64,000 nt of DNA. Origin: Steroidobacter denitrificans (GTDB taxonomy: Bacteria > Pseudomonadota > Gammaproteobacteria > Steroidobacterales > Steroidobacteraceae). Shown here in pieces: positions 34,707 to 42,691 of the stretch (position 1 is its first letter; every line of letters starts with the position of its first letter). The notes beneath the pieces are model-generated. The model searched no databases. It was not told where the DNA came from and was given only the letters and a program-made list of their open reading frames with translations. The translations under genes and the position numbers were made by a program. The DNA is taken from NCBI RefSeq assembly GCF_001579945.1, contig NZ_CP011971.1:3284030-3348029 (forward strand), given 5' to 3'.

Positions 34707-34738
34707 ACCCATCTCCGGACTGGTGCTCGGAGATGGGT
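34707..34738 (-). promoter_or_regulatory. Stem-loop in the trp leader, possible attenuator element
   Basis: ACCCATCTCCG (34707-34717, plus-strand sequence) and CGGAGATGGGT (34728-34738) form a perfect 11-bp stem around a 10-base loop. A further CAAC/GTTG pairing across a bulge is possible. It lies between trpL and trpE. No U-tract follows on the trp strand, so it is not a textbook intrinsic terminator. It could be part of the attenuator or antiterminator fold. A second G/C-rich pairing (GCGCCCCTCC with GGAGAGGGC) overlaps the trpL stop codon. Confidence 0.5.
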
Positions 34739-34826
34739 TGCTGGATCCTGCTTATGTGTCGATCGGTTCGATCGGCCGGGTGTCGTCCGGGAAGCGCCCG
34801 GGCCGGCCATCCAGGGGCCCTCTCCT

Positions 34827-34880
34827 TCAGGAGGGGCGCCACCACCCGCATGGGGCCGGTATTTCGAACTGCGTGTACAT
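34827..34880 (-). CDS. trpL: trp leader peptide with two adjacent Trp codons
   Basis: A 17-codon frame from ATG at 34880 reads MYTQFEIPAPCGWWRPS and stops at TGA 34827-34829. Two consecutive TGG codons near the end are the hallmark of a tryptophan attenuation leader: ribosome stalling there would alter folding of the RNA ahead of trpE. The frame lies downstream of a plausible promoter and upstream of stem-loops and trpE. The start codon is only about nine bases after the -10 box and has no Shine-Dalgarno sequence, so it may be translated from a nearly leaderless transcript. Chance occurrence of a WW frame in this exact place is possible but unlikely. Confidence 0.75.
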   Translation of the reverse strand: MYTQFEIPAPCGWWRPS

Positions 34881-34889
34881 GGGAATATC

Positions 34890-34918
34890 AGTATCACTTG
34901 GGCCTCGAAAGCCGTCAA
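34890..34918 (-). promoter_or_regulatory. Putative sigma-70 promoter of the trp operon
   Basis: On the complementary strand, TTGACG (34918-34913) and GATACT (34895-34890) are separated by exactly 17 bases. Transcription would start near 34882, immediately ahead of the trpL ATG at 34880. No obvious TrpR-type operator was recognised. The rest of the 34637-34996 gap is the leader described here and contains no other supported gene. Confidence 0.55.
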
Positions 34919-34996
34919 GCGCCATGCCTGGATGAGCGCCGCCCGCCCGTCATCGGGTTTCACCGCGGCACGCAGTAGATCCACGCGCCCTGATCC

Positions 34997-35536
34997 CTAA
35001 TCTTTCTGCCCCAGCAATCGTTTCTTCAGCTTGATCCAGGCATCGAATTTGCGCAGGTCCACCGGCGGGCGGCGGACGGGCGATGCATCGGGGAGTGCGG
35101 TCCGCCCGGCCCGGGGCACCGCTCCGCCTCTGCCGACCAGACTACCCGCACGATCGTAGGGATTGAAACCGCCGCCGGATCCGGACTGGTCATGGGGATC
35201 GAAACCGCCCGCGGACGGGGCGGCGCCGCGAGCAGCCTTCCCTGCAGCCCCGCCCGAAGGCGATCGAGGACTCCGACCGCCCGGTCGTTCCCGCAGCTGC
35301 TGGTGACGAGCCGTCTCGGCGATGGACAACTCGCTCGCCTCCAGTTGGCGCAGCCTCAGAGTGTCGGGATTGCGACTATAGATGCCGGTGGAGATCCGCC
35401 ATTCCCACACGGCATTGCCACGCTCGTCGACGCCCGCGCGCCCGGATGATTTACCGGCCGTGCTGCCGGCCTCGCCCCGGACATCGTCCGGGCGGGCCGA
35501 AGAAGACTCCTTACGAGGCGTTCTGGCATTCTTCAT
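34997..35536 (-). CDS. Hypothetical protein, conserved-looking and low-complexity
   Basis: A 179-residue protein of unknown function. The N-terminal third is charged and Ser-rich. Residues 40-85 look conserved (GNAVWEWRISTGIYSRNP, then LEASELSIAETARHQQL), with Trp and acidic residues unlike random sequence. The middle is Gly/Pro/Ser/Arg-rich with two FDPHD/FNPYD-type repeats (GGFDPHD and GGFNPYD). The basic C-terminus DAWIKLKKRLLGQKD may bind nucleic acid or membrane. There is no signal peptide or membrane segment. It lies just upstream of the trp promoter on the same strand; a functional link is not evident. Confidence 0.6.
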   Translation of the reverse strand: MKNARTPRKESSSARPDDVRGEAGSTAGKSSGRAGVDERGNAVWEWRISTGIYSRNPDTLRLRQLEASELSIAETARHQQLRERPGGRSPRSPSGGAAGKAARGAAPSAGGFDPHDQSGSGGGFNPYDRAGSLVGRGGAVPRAGRTALPDASPVRRPPVDLRKFDAWIKLKKRLLGQKD

Positions 35537-35722
35537 GAGCGGTACGGCGAATGCGGCCAGATGGCACGAAAGCCCATGCTACCCTTCGAATCGCCGTGGA
35601 ACCGGGGTCCGCAGCACAGATTTCGCGCCTGGATGCGTCGCTCCGGCAGTGCAGGCCGGGGCTGCTACATCGGCAGCGCTCTCCTGTCATCCTCCCTCGA
35701 GAACGGCTCGGTCCAGAATTGC

Positions 35723-36718
35723 TCAGTGCCGGACGCGGTCCGGCCGCAGGTCGATGACGACTTTTCCGGAGACCTGTCGATCCATCAATGCGCGGATCGC
35801 CTGCGCACCCCGCTCCAGGGGAAATTTAGCTGCGATATGAGGTCTCAACTTACCGGCCTGGAGCCATGCGAACAGCTGGGCCAGGTCAGCGGCATTGGCT
35901 TGCGGCTGTCGCCTGTTGTAGTCGCCCCAGAATACGCCGACGATCGAACAGCCCTTGAGCAGCGGCAGATTCGCGGCCAGTTTGGGGACCTCGCCGTTGG
36001 CGAAACCGACGATCAGGAGCCGCCCCCGCCAAGCGCAGCAGCGCAGCGCAGCTTCGGTGAAAGAGCCGCCGACCGGATCGAAGATGACGTCCACTCCCTT
36101 GCCGCCGCTTAAATCCATGATGCGCTGCTTGAGATCCTCCGTTGCATAGTTGATCAACTCATCGGCGCCATGCTGCCGGCAGATATCCAGCTTCGCAGCC
36201 GTGGAAGCCGCGGCGATGACGCGGGCACCGGCCGCCTTGGCGATCTGCACGGCCGCCAGGCCTACACCGCCCGAAGCGCCCAGGACCAGAACGGTTTCGC
36301 CCGGTTGCAAAGCGCCACGATCGAGCAGTGCATGATAGGACGTGCCATAGGCCATCGCGAAGGCCGAGGCGACATCCAGATCCATGCCATCCGGCACGGC
36401 AATGAGCCGATCGGCGTCCACCACCACCTGTTCCGCGAATGCGCCGAATGAAGAGAACGCAATGACGCGATCACCCGGCTGCACACCTTCGACCTTGGCG
36501 CCCACCGCAGCCACCACGCCGGCACACTCGGTACCCGGCGAGAAAGGCAGCTCGGGTCGAACCTGGTATTTTTTCTGGATGATCAGTACATCCGGAAAAT
36601 TCACCCCCGCCGCATGCACGCGAATCAGCACCTGGCGTTCGCCTGGCTGCCGATCGGGCAGTTCTTCGACGACCAGATTCTCGGGGGGACCCCATTCCTT
36701 ACACAACAGCGCTTTCAT
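35723..36718 (-). CDS. NADPH:quinone oxidoreductase-like (MDR superfamily, zinc-free)
   Basis: A 331-residue medium-chain dehydrogenase/reductase of the quinone oxidoreductase class. GVNFPDVLIIQKKYQ, PFSPGTECAGVVAAVG and the Rossmann motif LVLGASGGVGLAAVQIAKAAGARV are typical; zinc-ligand Cys are absent. GVFWGDYNRRQPQANAADL is characteristic of the subgroup annotated with acyl-CoA or quinone reduction. The substrate is not determined. The ATG at 36718 follows GAGGAAG; similarity begins there. A large inverted repeat lies about 110 bases upstream. The 186 bases upstream of the hypothetical gene (35537-35722) hold no feature. Confidence 0.88.
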   Translation of the reverse strand: MKALLCKEWGPPENLVVEELPDRQPGERQVLIRVHAAGVNFPDVLIIQKKYQVRPELPFSPGTECAGVVAAVGAKVEGVQPGDRVIAFSSFGAFAEQVVVDADRLIAVPDGMDLDVASAFAMAYGTSYHALLDRGALQPGETVLVLGASGGVGLAAVQIAKAAGARVIAAASTAAKLDICRQHGADELINYATEDLKQRIMDLSGGKGVDVIFDPVGGSFTEAALRCCAWRGRLLIVGFANGEVPKLAANLPLLKGCSIVGVFWGDYNRRQPQANAADLAQLFAWLQAGKLRPHIAAKFPLERGAQAIRALMDRQVSGKVVIDLRPDRVRH

Positions 36719-36789
36719 GACTTCCTCTGAGATGCGATTCATGCCCGCGGCCAACTTACCACAGGCGGATGCGCCGCCCCGTCCGCACC

Positions 36790-36902
36790 ACTCCAGGGGT
36801 AGCAGTCCTGCCCCCACTACTCCACGGGTGGCAGTCCCGCCCTGGGTTCTTGGCCGCCGTAAATTCAAATTCACGGCGGCCAAGAACCCAGGGCGGGACT
36901 GC
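36790..36902. repeat. 30-bp perfect inverted repeat with an upstream partial direct copy
   Basis: The arms at 36831-36860 and 36873-36902 are exact reverse complements over 30 bases (outer ends GCAGTCCCGCC and GGCGGGACTGC), around a 12-base AT-rich loop AAATTCAAATTC. A 24-base segment at 36790-36813 also recurs at 36819-36842 with three mismatches, so part of the left arm is duplicated. It lies in the 299-bp gap between the response regulator and the quinone oxidoreductase, both leftward. Neither strand has a T-run after the stem. The structure suggests a MITE/REP-type palindromic element or a very stable RNA hairpin. Confidence 0.75.
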
Positions 36903-37017
36903 ATTTCATTGATGGGCAGGCGCCACGAACAAAGAAGCGGAACTGCTATGCGACGAGAAACACCGCCGCCAAGTCGAATTTGAGAACAGCGATGCATCGT
37001 CGCCGCGACGATCAAGG

Positions 37018-37692
37018 TCAATCCACGATCAGCTTGTATCCTGCACCCGGCGCGGTCTGCAGGATCTGCGGGGTGGCCGGGTCGATCTCGATTTTTTGCC
37101 GCAGGCGATGCACCAGTTGCTTGAGCAGTTGCCGGTCGCCGGAACTCTTGTGGCCCCAGACTTGCTGCAGCAGCCGGTCTGAACCGACCGTATGCCCGGC
37201 ATTGGCGATGAGCATCTGCAGCAGGCGCAGCTCGAGCTTGGTAAGACGCACCGGCACCTGGCCGCCGATCCGTACTGTATGTTCTGTCATTTCCAGCTGT
37301 ACACGGCCAGCGGCAAGCGGTGCCGAATTCTCCATTCCGGCACGCCGCAGCAATGCCTTGACCCGTGCCAGCAAGGTGCGCGGGCTGAAGGGCTTCGTCA
37401 GGTAGTCGTCCGCTCCCTGTTCGAGGGCGCGCACCAGGTCCTCTTCCTCGCCGCGCACCGTCAGCATCATCACCGGCACGCGCGACTGGGTGCGTATGGC
37501 CTCACAGGCCTGGAACCCGCTGGCGCGCGGCATGTTGATATCCAGGATCACCAGATCCGGCGCCTCCGCCTCGAACGCTTCCACGGCGGCAATGCCATCG
37601 CTGGCCTTGACGACGAGATAGCCCGCCTGTGACAACGTAAACGCGATCAGCGCCAGCAGGTCCTGGTCGTCATCGGCGGAAAGAATCTTCAT
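37018..37692 (-). CDS. OmpR/PhoB-family response regulator
   Basis: A 224-residue regulator. The receiver domain (residues 1-118) has acidic DDDQD, the phospho-acceptor in DLVILDINMPRASG and Lys in DDYLTKPFSPR. A C-terminal winged-helix domain follows (about residues 130-224), including LTKLELRLLQMLIANAGHTV, VWGHKSSGDRQLLKQLVHRLRQKI, and GAGYKLIV. It is the partner of the sensor kinase 19 bases upstream and the last gene of the six-gene sulfate-transport unit. Targets are unknown; the transporter operon is an obvious candidate. Confidence 0.92.
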   Translation of the reverse strand: MKILSADDDQDLLALIAFTLSQAGYLVVKASDGIAAVEAFEAEAPDLVILDINMPRASGFQACEAIRTQSRVPVMMLTVRGEEEDLVRALEQGADDYLTKPFSPRTLLARVKALLRRAGMENSAPLAAGRVQLEMTEHTVRIGGQVPVRLTKLELRLLQMLIANAGHTVGSDRLLQQVWGHKSSGDRQLLKQLVHRLRQKIEIDPATPQILQTAPGAGYKLIVD

Positions 37693-37711
37693 CGATCGAA
37701 TCTGTACTTCT

Positions 37712-39829
37712 CTATACCGATCCCTGCGCGACAGGCAGCCTGACTTCGAAGCGCGATTTGGCATCCGCCGTGCGCCGTGCCGTGATCTTGCCGCCGTGTC
37801 GATCCACGATGGATTTCACGATCCATAAACCCAGGCCCAGACCGCCGGGTTCCGGCTCCTGTTCCTGATCGGTGCCACGATAGAAACGATCGAAGATCGA
37901 ACCGTTCTCGATCTCCGGAACACCGGGACCCGCGTCCTCCACCCATACCGTTACACTGCCATCGTCATGGCATGCGCCGACTCCAATGATACTGCTCTCG
38001 GGCGCGAATTTGCTGGCGTTGCCCAGCAGGTTGACCAATACCTGGGTCAGACGCGGGCCATCACCCTCGATATCCGGCAGATCTTCCGGCAGATCGCGCA
38101 TCAAATGTTGATGGCGCTGCTTGAGCAGCGCGCCGACCAGCTCATCGGCATCTTCGACGATTTCCGCGATCGATACGCTCTGATGCCGGATGCCGAGCTG
38201 TCCGGATTCGATACGCACGCTCTCCAACAGGTTGTCGATCAGCCGTGTCAGACGCAGTGTGCCGCGCTCCAGCGACAACACCAGCTCCTTCTGTTGATCC
38301 AAGGACATCGTATCGAAGCCTGCCCGCAGCAGTTCGATCGAAGCCAGTTGCGCCGCCAACGGCGTACGAAATTCATGCGAAATATTCGCCAGCACCGAGT
38401 CGCGCGCACGACGCACGCCCTCCAACTCGGTTTCGTCGCGAATCACCTGCACCTGCAGTTCGTCGACCGGCGCCGCGCTGGTAATGATGATGGTGCGGGG
38501 CACGCCTTCAACGACATTCAACCGCTCGGTCGCCATCGCGCTCCCTTCGGCGCGTGCGCGGATGATAGGGCAGCGGGTCTCGCAGGGCCGCTGGCCGTTC
38601 TCCAGGCAGGGCTTGAGCACGTCACCGCAAAAACGGCCGATAGCTTCGTCCGGATGCACTCCCAGCAGATGCGCCGCCTGGGGATTGAGGTAGCGGATCT
38701 TGCGTGATTTGTCGACCGCATAGACCCCCTCCACGATCCCGCTCAGTACCGCCTGCGCTTCGGCTTCGCGGCGGCGCAGTGTGCCGGTGAGTTCGATCAG
38801 GTTGTTGCGCATGTCCTCCATGGTGCGACCGAGCTTGCCCACTTCCTTGGTGCCGCCCACAGGGATGAACGTCGAGAAATCGCCTTGCCCAAGCTTCTCG
38901 GCCGCATCGGTCAGAGTGCTGACCGGCCCGGTGACCTGCCATCCCAGGATCACGCCCGCCAGAACCGCCAGCGCCGCCAGGATGACCGCGGTCAGCAGCA
39001 GGCGTTTGACCAGACCGCCGACCGATGCGTCGATCTCCGCGGAAGGCAGCCGGGCCTCGAGCAGTTCGATCGCCTCGCCGGTGGCGGCAAAAATCGGAAA
39101 GCTGGCGGCATATAGATCGCGTTCGTCGATGCGCATGACGGCGGAGCGCCCATCGGACAGGCCGGCGGAATGCAGCCGCGTGAATGCATCGGCCTTCTTG
39201 CTCTCAGCGAAGGCGCGATAATTGATGAGCCGGATCTCGATCCCGACACGCTCACCCAGCGCTGCCGCCATGCGTTCATCGAACAAACGTGCGACATAGA
39301 GGCGCCGATGGGTGGCGCCGCCGACCTGCGCCGATGCACCCAGCACCGCAAACCGCCCGGTGGCGTCGACGAACATGAAGCGCTCGCCCTGCTCGGCAGC
39401 CGCCGCGACGATCTCCGACCAGGGCAGCTCGACGCCGGCCTGGGCCATCAGGGCATCCGCCTCGAATACCGCACAGGAGACGATCGCGTCGGTATTGCAG
39501 GAACGGCGCAGATAGGGACCGACGGCCGTCGTCTGACGATCGGCAAGCAGCCGCTGGAAGGTCTGACGGTCGGCGACGCCCTTGGCCTGGGTCAGGGCAT
39601 CCTCGGCATAGCGTCGAACGTCTTCGCGCGCCATGGCGCCGGCGAGCTGGACGCGCGCTTCGCCTTGCTGGTTCGCCAGGTCGCGCAAGGAGCCGATTGC
39701 CGAAATGGAGATGCCGCCGACCACCAGCACGACGATCGTGACATTGATCGCCGCGATCCATACGCCCAGGCTGGCACGCGAAGTATCGAGCTGCAGACGA
39801 TCGACGAATTCCTGGATACGTTCGAGCAC
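37712..39829 (-). CDS. Membrane sensor histidine kinase with HAMP and Cys-bearing PAS domain
   Basis: A 705-residue kinase. One transmembrane helix near residue 30 is followed by a periplasmic region of about 230 residues and a second helix (LLLTAVILAALAVLAGVILGW). Then come HAMP (VTGPVSTLTDAAEKLGQGDF), a PAS domain, the H box SHEFRTPLAAQLASIELL, N box LVNLLGNASKFAPES, and G boxes VEDAGPGVPE and GLGLGLWIVKSI. The PAS region has a four-Cys pattern FCGDVLKPC...RPCETRCPI. The GTG at 39829 follows AGAGG and overlaps the cysW stop (TAGTG); an ATG at 39856 lies inside cysW. Linkage to sulfate transport suggests it senses sulfur status; this is inference. Confidence 0.9.
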   Translation of the reverse strand: MLERIQEFVDRLQLDTSRASLGVWIAAINVTIVVLVVGGISISAIGSLRDLANQQGEARVQLAGAMAREDVRRYAEDALTQAKGVADRQTFQRLLADRQTTAVGPYLRRSCNTDAIVSCAVFEADALMAQAGVELPWSEIVAAAAEQGERFMFVDATGRFAVLGASAQVGGATHRRLYVARLFDERMAAALGERVGIEIRLINYRAFAESKKADAFTRLHSAGLSDGRSAVMRIDERDLYAASFPIFAATGEAIELLEARLPSAEIDASVGGLVKRLLLTAVILAALAVLAGVILGWQVTGPVSTLTDAAEKLGQGDFSTFIPVGGTKEVGKLGRTMEDMRNNLIELTGTLRRREAEAQAVLSGIVEGVYAVDKSRKIRYLNPQAAHLLGVHPDEAIGRFCGDVLKPCLENGQRPCETRCPIIRARAEGSAMATERLNVVEGVPRTIIITSAAPVDELQVQVIRDETELEGVRRARDSVLANISHEFRTPLAAQLASIELLRAGFDTMSLDQQKELVLSLERGTLRLTRLIDNLLESVRIESGQLGIRHQSVSIAEIVEDADELVGALLKQRHQHLMRDLPEDLPDIEGDGPRLTQVLVNLLGNASKFAPESSIIGVGACHDDGSVTVWVEDAGPGVPEIENGSIFDRFYRGTDQEQEPEPGGLGLGLWIVKSIVDRHGGKITARRTADAKSRFEVRLPVAQGSV

Positions 39830-40698
39830 TAGTGCCTCTGATACCCGGTACGCCATTCCACCAACGATTTGATCACGAGCGTCACGACGGCCAGCAAGGT
39901 CAGCAGCGAGGCTACCGCGAAAGCGCCTACGAAATTGTACTCGTTATATAGGATTTCCACGTGCAGCGGCATCGTGGTCGTCAGGCCGCGGATATGCCCC
40001 GAGACAACGGAAACCGCGCCGAATTCGCCCATGGCGCGGGCATTGCACAAGATCACCCCGTAGACCAGACCCCAGCGAATCTTGGGCAAAGTGACATGAA
40101 AGAAGGTCATCAGGCCGCCGGCGCCGAGCGTGATGGCCGCTTCCTCCTCGTCATTGCCCATCTGTTGCATCAGCGGGATCAGTTCCCGTGCAACATAGGG
40201 AAATGTCACGAACATGGTGGCCAGCACAATACCCGGCAGCGCGAAAATGATACTAATGTCGTTCTCCCGCAACCACAGACCGAACCAGCCCTGCATGCCG
40301 AACAACAGTACATAGACCAGGCCGGAGATTACCGGCGACACCGCGATCGGCAGATCGATCAAGGTGATCAATATGCTCTTGCCGCGAAATTCGAATTTGG
40401 CGATCGACCAGGCGGCAGCGATGCCGAAGAGGGTATTGACGGGCACGACGATGGCAGCCACCGTCAAGGTCAGACGGATCGCAGCCAGGGTGTCCGAGTC
40501 CTTGAAGCTGGCGAAGTACAGCGCCACGCCTTTATCGAGCGCAGTGGCAAATACGATTGCCAGGGGCGCGAACAACAAGGCGGCGAGAAACGCCAGCGAT
40601 ACCGCAATGAATAGAACCTTGACCGCCGTAGCGGCGATGGTGCGCCCCGGACGGCTGGCGATCTCCGCCAACAATGCCTTGGAAGGGCCGCCCGTCAT
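39829..40698 (-). CDS. cysW: Sulfate/thiosulfate ABC transporter permease CysW
   Basis: A 289-residue inner-membrane permease with six hydrophobic segments. The cytoplasmic EAA-type loop that contacts the ATPase reads DEEEAAITLGAGGLMTFFHVTLPKIRWGL, its core being EEAAITLGAGG. The C-terminal HVEILYNEYNFVGAFAVASLL is characteristic of CysW. It pairs with CysT. Its ATG follows the cysT stop directly (TAGATG). The stop overlaps the GTG start of the kinase gene, tying transporter and sensor to one transcript. Confidence 0.93.
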   Translation of the reverse strand: MTGGPSKALLAEIASRPGRTIAATAVKVLFIAVSLAFLAALLFAPLAIVFATALDKGVALYFASFKDSDTLAAIRLTLTVAAIVVPVNTLFGIAAAWSIAKFEFRGKSILITLIDLPIAVSPVISGLVYVLLFGMQGWFGLWLRENDISIIFALPGIVLATMFVTFPYVARELIPLMQQMGNDEEEAAITLGAGGLMTFFHVTLPKIRWGLVYGVILCNARAMGEFGAVSVVSGHIRGLTTTMPLHVEILYNEYNFVGAFAVASLLTLLAVVTLVIKSLVEWRTGYQRH

Positions 40699-41541
40699 CT
40701 AACGTCCCGCGGCAACGACGTGCCGGCGGCCCCAGGTTTGCAGAAGATTGATGGACAGCAGCATGATGAAAGACATGAGCAGCATGACGAAGCCCAGTGC
40801 CGCCGCGCCGGCATAATCGAACTGCTCCAGCTTGATGACGATGAGCAGAGGCGTGATCTCGGTCTTCATCGGCAGGTTGCCCGCAATAAAGATGACCGAA
40901 CCATATTCACCCACCGCGCGGGCAAAGGCCATGGTAAAGCCGGTCGCCAATGCAGGCATGACCGTCGGAAAAATAATGCGCCTGAAGATCGTGAAGCGGC
41001 CGGCGCCGAGCGTCTCGGCGGCATCTTCCAGGTCACGTTGCACCTCGAGCAAGGCAGGCTGCACCGAGCGCACCACGAACGGCAGGCCAATGAGCGTCAG
41101 CGCCACGACGACACCGATCCAGGTATAGGCCACCTTGATGCCGAACGGCGCGATATGCTGACCGATCCAGCCGTTCGCGGCGAACACCGCCGTCAGCGCA
41201 ATGCCGGAGACAGCGGTGGGCAGCGCAAAGGGCATGTCGATCAATGCGTCGATCAGTTTGCGGCCGGGAAATTCGTAGCGCACCAAGGTCCAGGCGATGA
41301 TGAAGCCGAAGATGCCGTTGAGCGCAGCCGCCAGCAACGACGCCCCGAAGCTGAGCCGATAAGAAGCGAGCGCCCGCGGATCCAAGACCACGTCGAGGAA
41401 ATCGCGCCAGCCCATGCTCGCGGTCTTCATGACCAGGGCAGCCAGCGGAATCAGCACGATCGCCCCCAGAAAGAACGTCGTGAAACCGAGTGTCAGCCCG
41501 AATCCCGGCAGGATCGAGGGTGTGCGTATGGGACGGCTCAT
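40699..41541 (-). CDS. cysT: Sulfate/thiosulfate ABC transporter permease CysT (CysU)
   Basis: A 280-residue permease with six predicted helices. It starts with a short basic N-terminus and the SILPGFGLTLGFTTFFLGAIV helix. IDMPFALPTAVSGIALTA and the EAA loop LEDAAETLGAGRFTIFRRIIFP are CysT hallmarks, as is GNLPMKTEITPLLIVIKLEQFDY. It forms the membrane channel with CysW. It starts 49 bases after the sbp stop. Confidence 0.94.
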   Translation of the reverse strand: MSRPIRTPSILPGFGLTLGFTTFFLGAIVLIPLAALVMKTASMGWRDFLDVVLDPRALASYRLSFGASLLAAALNGIFGFIIAWTLVRYEFPGRKLIDALIDMPFALPTAVSGIALTAVFAANGWIGQHIAPFGIKVAYTWIGVVVALTLIGLPFVVRSVQPALLEVQRDLEDAAETLGAGRFTIFRRIIFPTVMPALATGFTMAFARAVGEYGSVIFIAGNLPMKTEITPLLIVIKLEQFDYAGAAALGFVMLLMSFIMLLSINLLQTWGRRHVVAAGR

Positions 41542-41590
41542 GCGCAGGCGCCTCCACGGGGCAGGATCGAACTCCTGTTCACACCGCTGC

Positions 41591-42691
41591 TCATCGATGG
41601 GCGCTGTAGATGCGATCGAAGATGGCGCCGTCGGCGAAGTGCCGTTCGTAAGCGCTGTCCCAGCCGCCGAAGATTTCGCCGATCGAAAACAGTGTCAATT
41701 CAGGAAACTGTTGCCGATGGCGCTGCAGGATCTGCGGATCGCGGGGCCGGAAATAGTGTTTTGCCGCAATCTCCTGCCCTTCGGGCGTATACAGGAACCG
41801 CAGATAGGCTTCGGCCACCTGCCGTGTGCCGCGGCGATCCACGACCGTGTCGACCACCGCGACCGGCGGTTCGGCCAGAATGCTGACCGGCGGGGCAATC
41901 ATTTCCAGTTGGCCGGGCTCCAATTCTCTGAGCGCGAGCAGTGCTTCGTTTTCCCAGGCCAGCAGCACATCGCCGATATTGCGCTGTACGAAGGTATTGG
42001 TCGAACCGCGCGCACCGCTGTCGAGCACCGGGACATTGCGATACAGGGCGGCCACGAAAGCCTGCGCCTTGGCGTCGGCCCGCGCGACCTCTGCAGCGGC
42101 TGCCGGATCGTCGAGCTTCGACCAATCTTCGCCGAGCTGACGATACAGTTCCGCACCCCAGGCGGCCAGATAGATCCAGCGCGCGCCGCCTGAAGTCTTG
42201 GGATTGGCGGTCACGACCGCGACATCCGGCTTGAGCAAGTCCGGCCAGTCATGAATCTGCTTGGGGTTGCCCTTGCGTACCAGGAATACGATCGTCGAGG
42301 TATAGGGTGCACTGTTGGACGCAAAGCGGGTTTGCCAGTTCGCACCCAGGCGCTTGCCTTTGCGCTGGATCGAATCGATATCGTAGGCCAGCGCCAGGGT
42401 CACGACGTCCGCCTCCAGGCCATCGATGACGGCGCGTGCCTGGCTGCCCGAGCCGCCGTGCGACTGGCGAATGAACACCTGCTGGCCGGTGCTCTCCTGC
42501 CATTGCCTGGCGAAGCTCTCGTTTACCTCGCGATAAAGCTCGCGAGTCGGGTCGTAACTCACGTTCAAGAGCGTGATACGTCGCGTGCCGGTCTCGTCGG
42601 TGCCGCCGCATGCGGACAGGAACAAGGCGGCGCATAGCACCAGCGCCCGTATCGTTGCCAGCGACGGCCGGCTCTGCCCCGCCTGTATCAT
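41591..42691 (-). CDS. sbp: Sulfate/thiosulfate-binding lipoprotein
   Basis: A 366-residue binding protein. The N-terminus is a lipoprotein signal peptide with lipobox LSAC (about residues 25-28), so it is probably membrane-tethered; most Sbp/CysP proteins are soluble periplasmic. The mature part matches the family: [46 protein letters not shown], and [18 protein letters not shown] around the ligand site. [10 protein letters not shown] is the usual C-terminus. Its ATG overlaps the cysA stop. Sulfate versus thiosulfate preference cannot be told. Confidence 0.93.
   Translation of the reverse strand: MIQAGQSRPSLATIRALVLCAALFLSACGGTDETGTRRITLLNVSYDPTRELYREVNESFARQWQESTGQQVFIRQSHGGSGSQARAVIDGLEADVVTLALAYDIDSIQRKGKRLGANWQTRFASNSAPYTSTIVFLVRKGNPKQIHDWPDLLKPDVAVVTANPKTSGGARWIYLAAWGAELYRQLGEDWSKLDDPAAAAEVARADAKAQAFVAALYRNVPVLDSGARGSTNTFVQRNIGDVLLAWENEALLALRELEPGQLEMIAPPVSILAEPPVAVVDTVVDRRGTRQVAEAYLRFLYTPEGQEIAAKHYFRPRDPQILQRHRQQFPELTLFSIGEIFGGWDSAYERHFADGAIFDRIYSAHR

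Noticed and set aside
34670-34984. A 104-codon leftward frame across the trp leader
   Set aside because: No similarity or ribosome site; the 17-codon trpL frame and RNA stems explain the region better.
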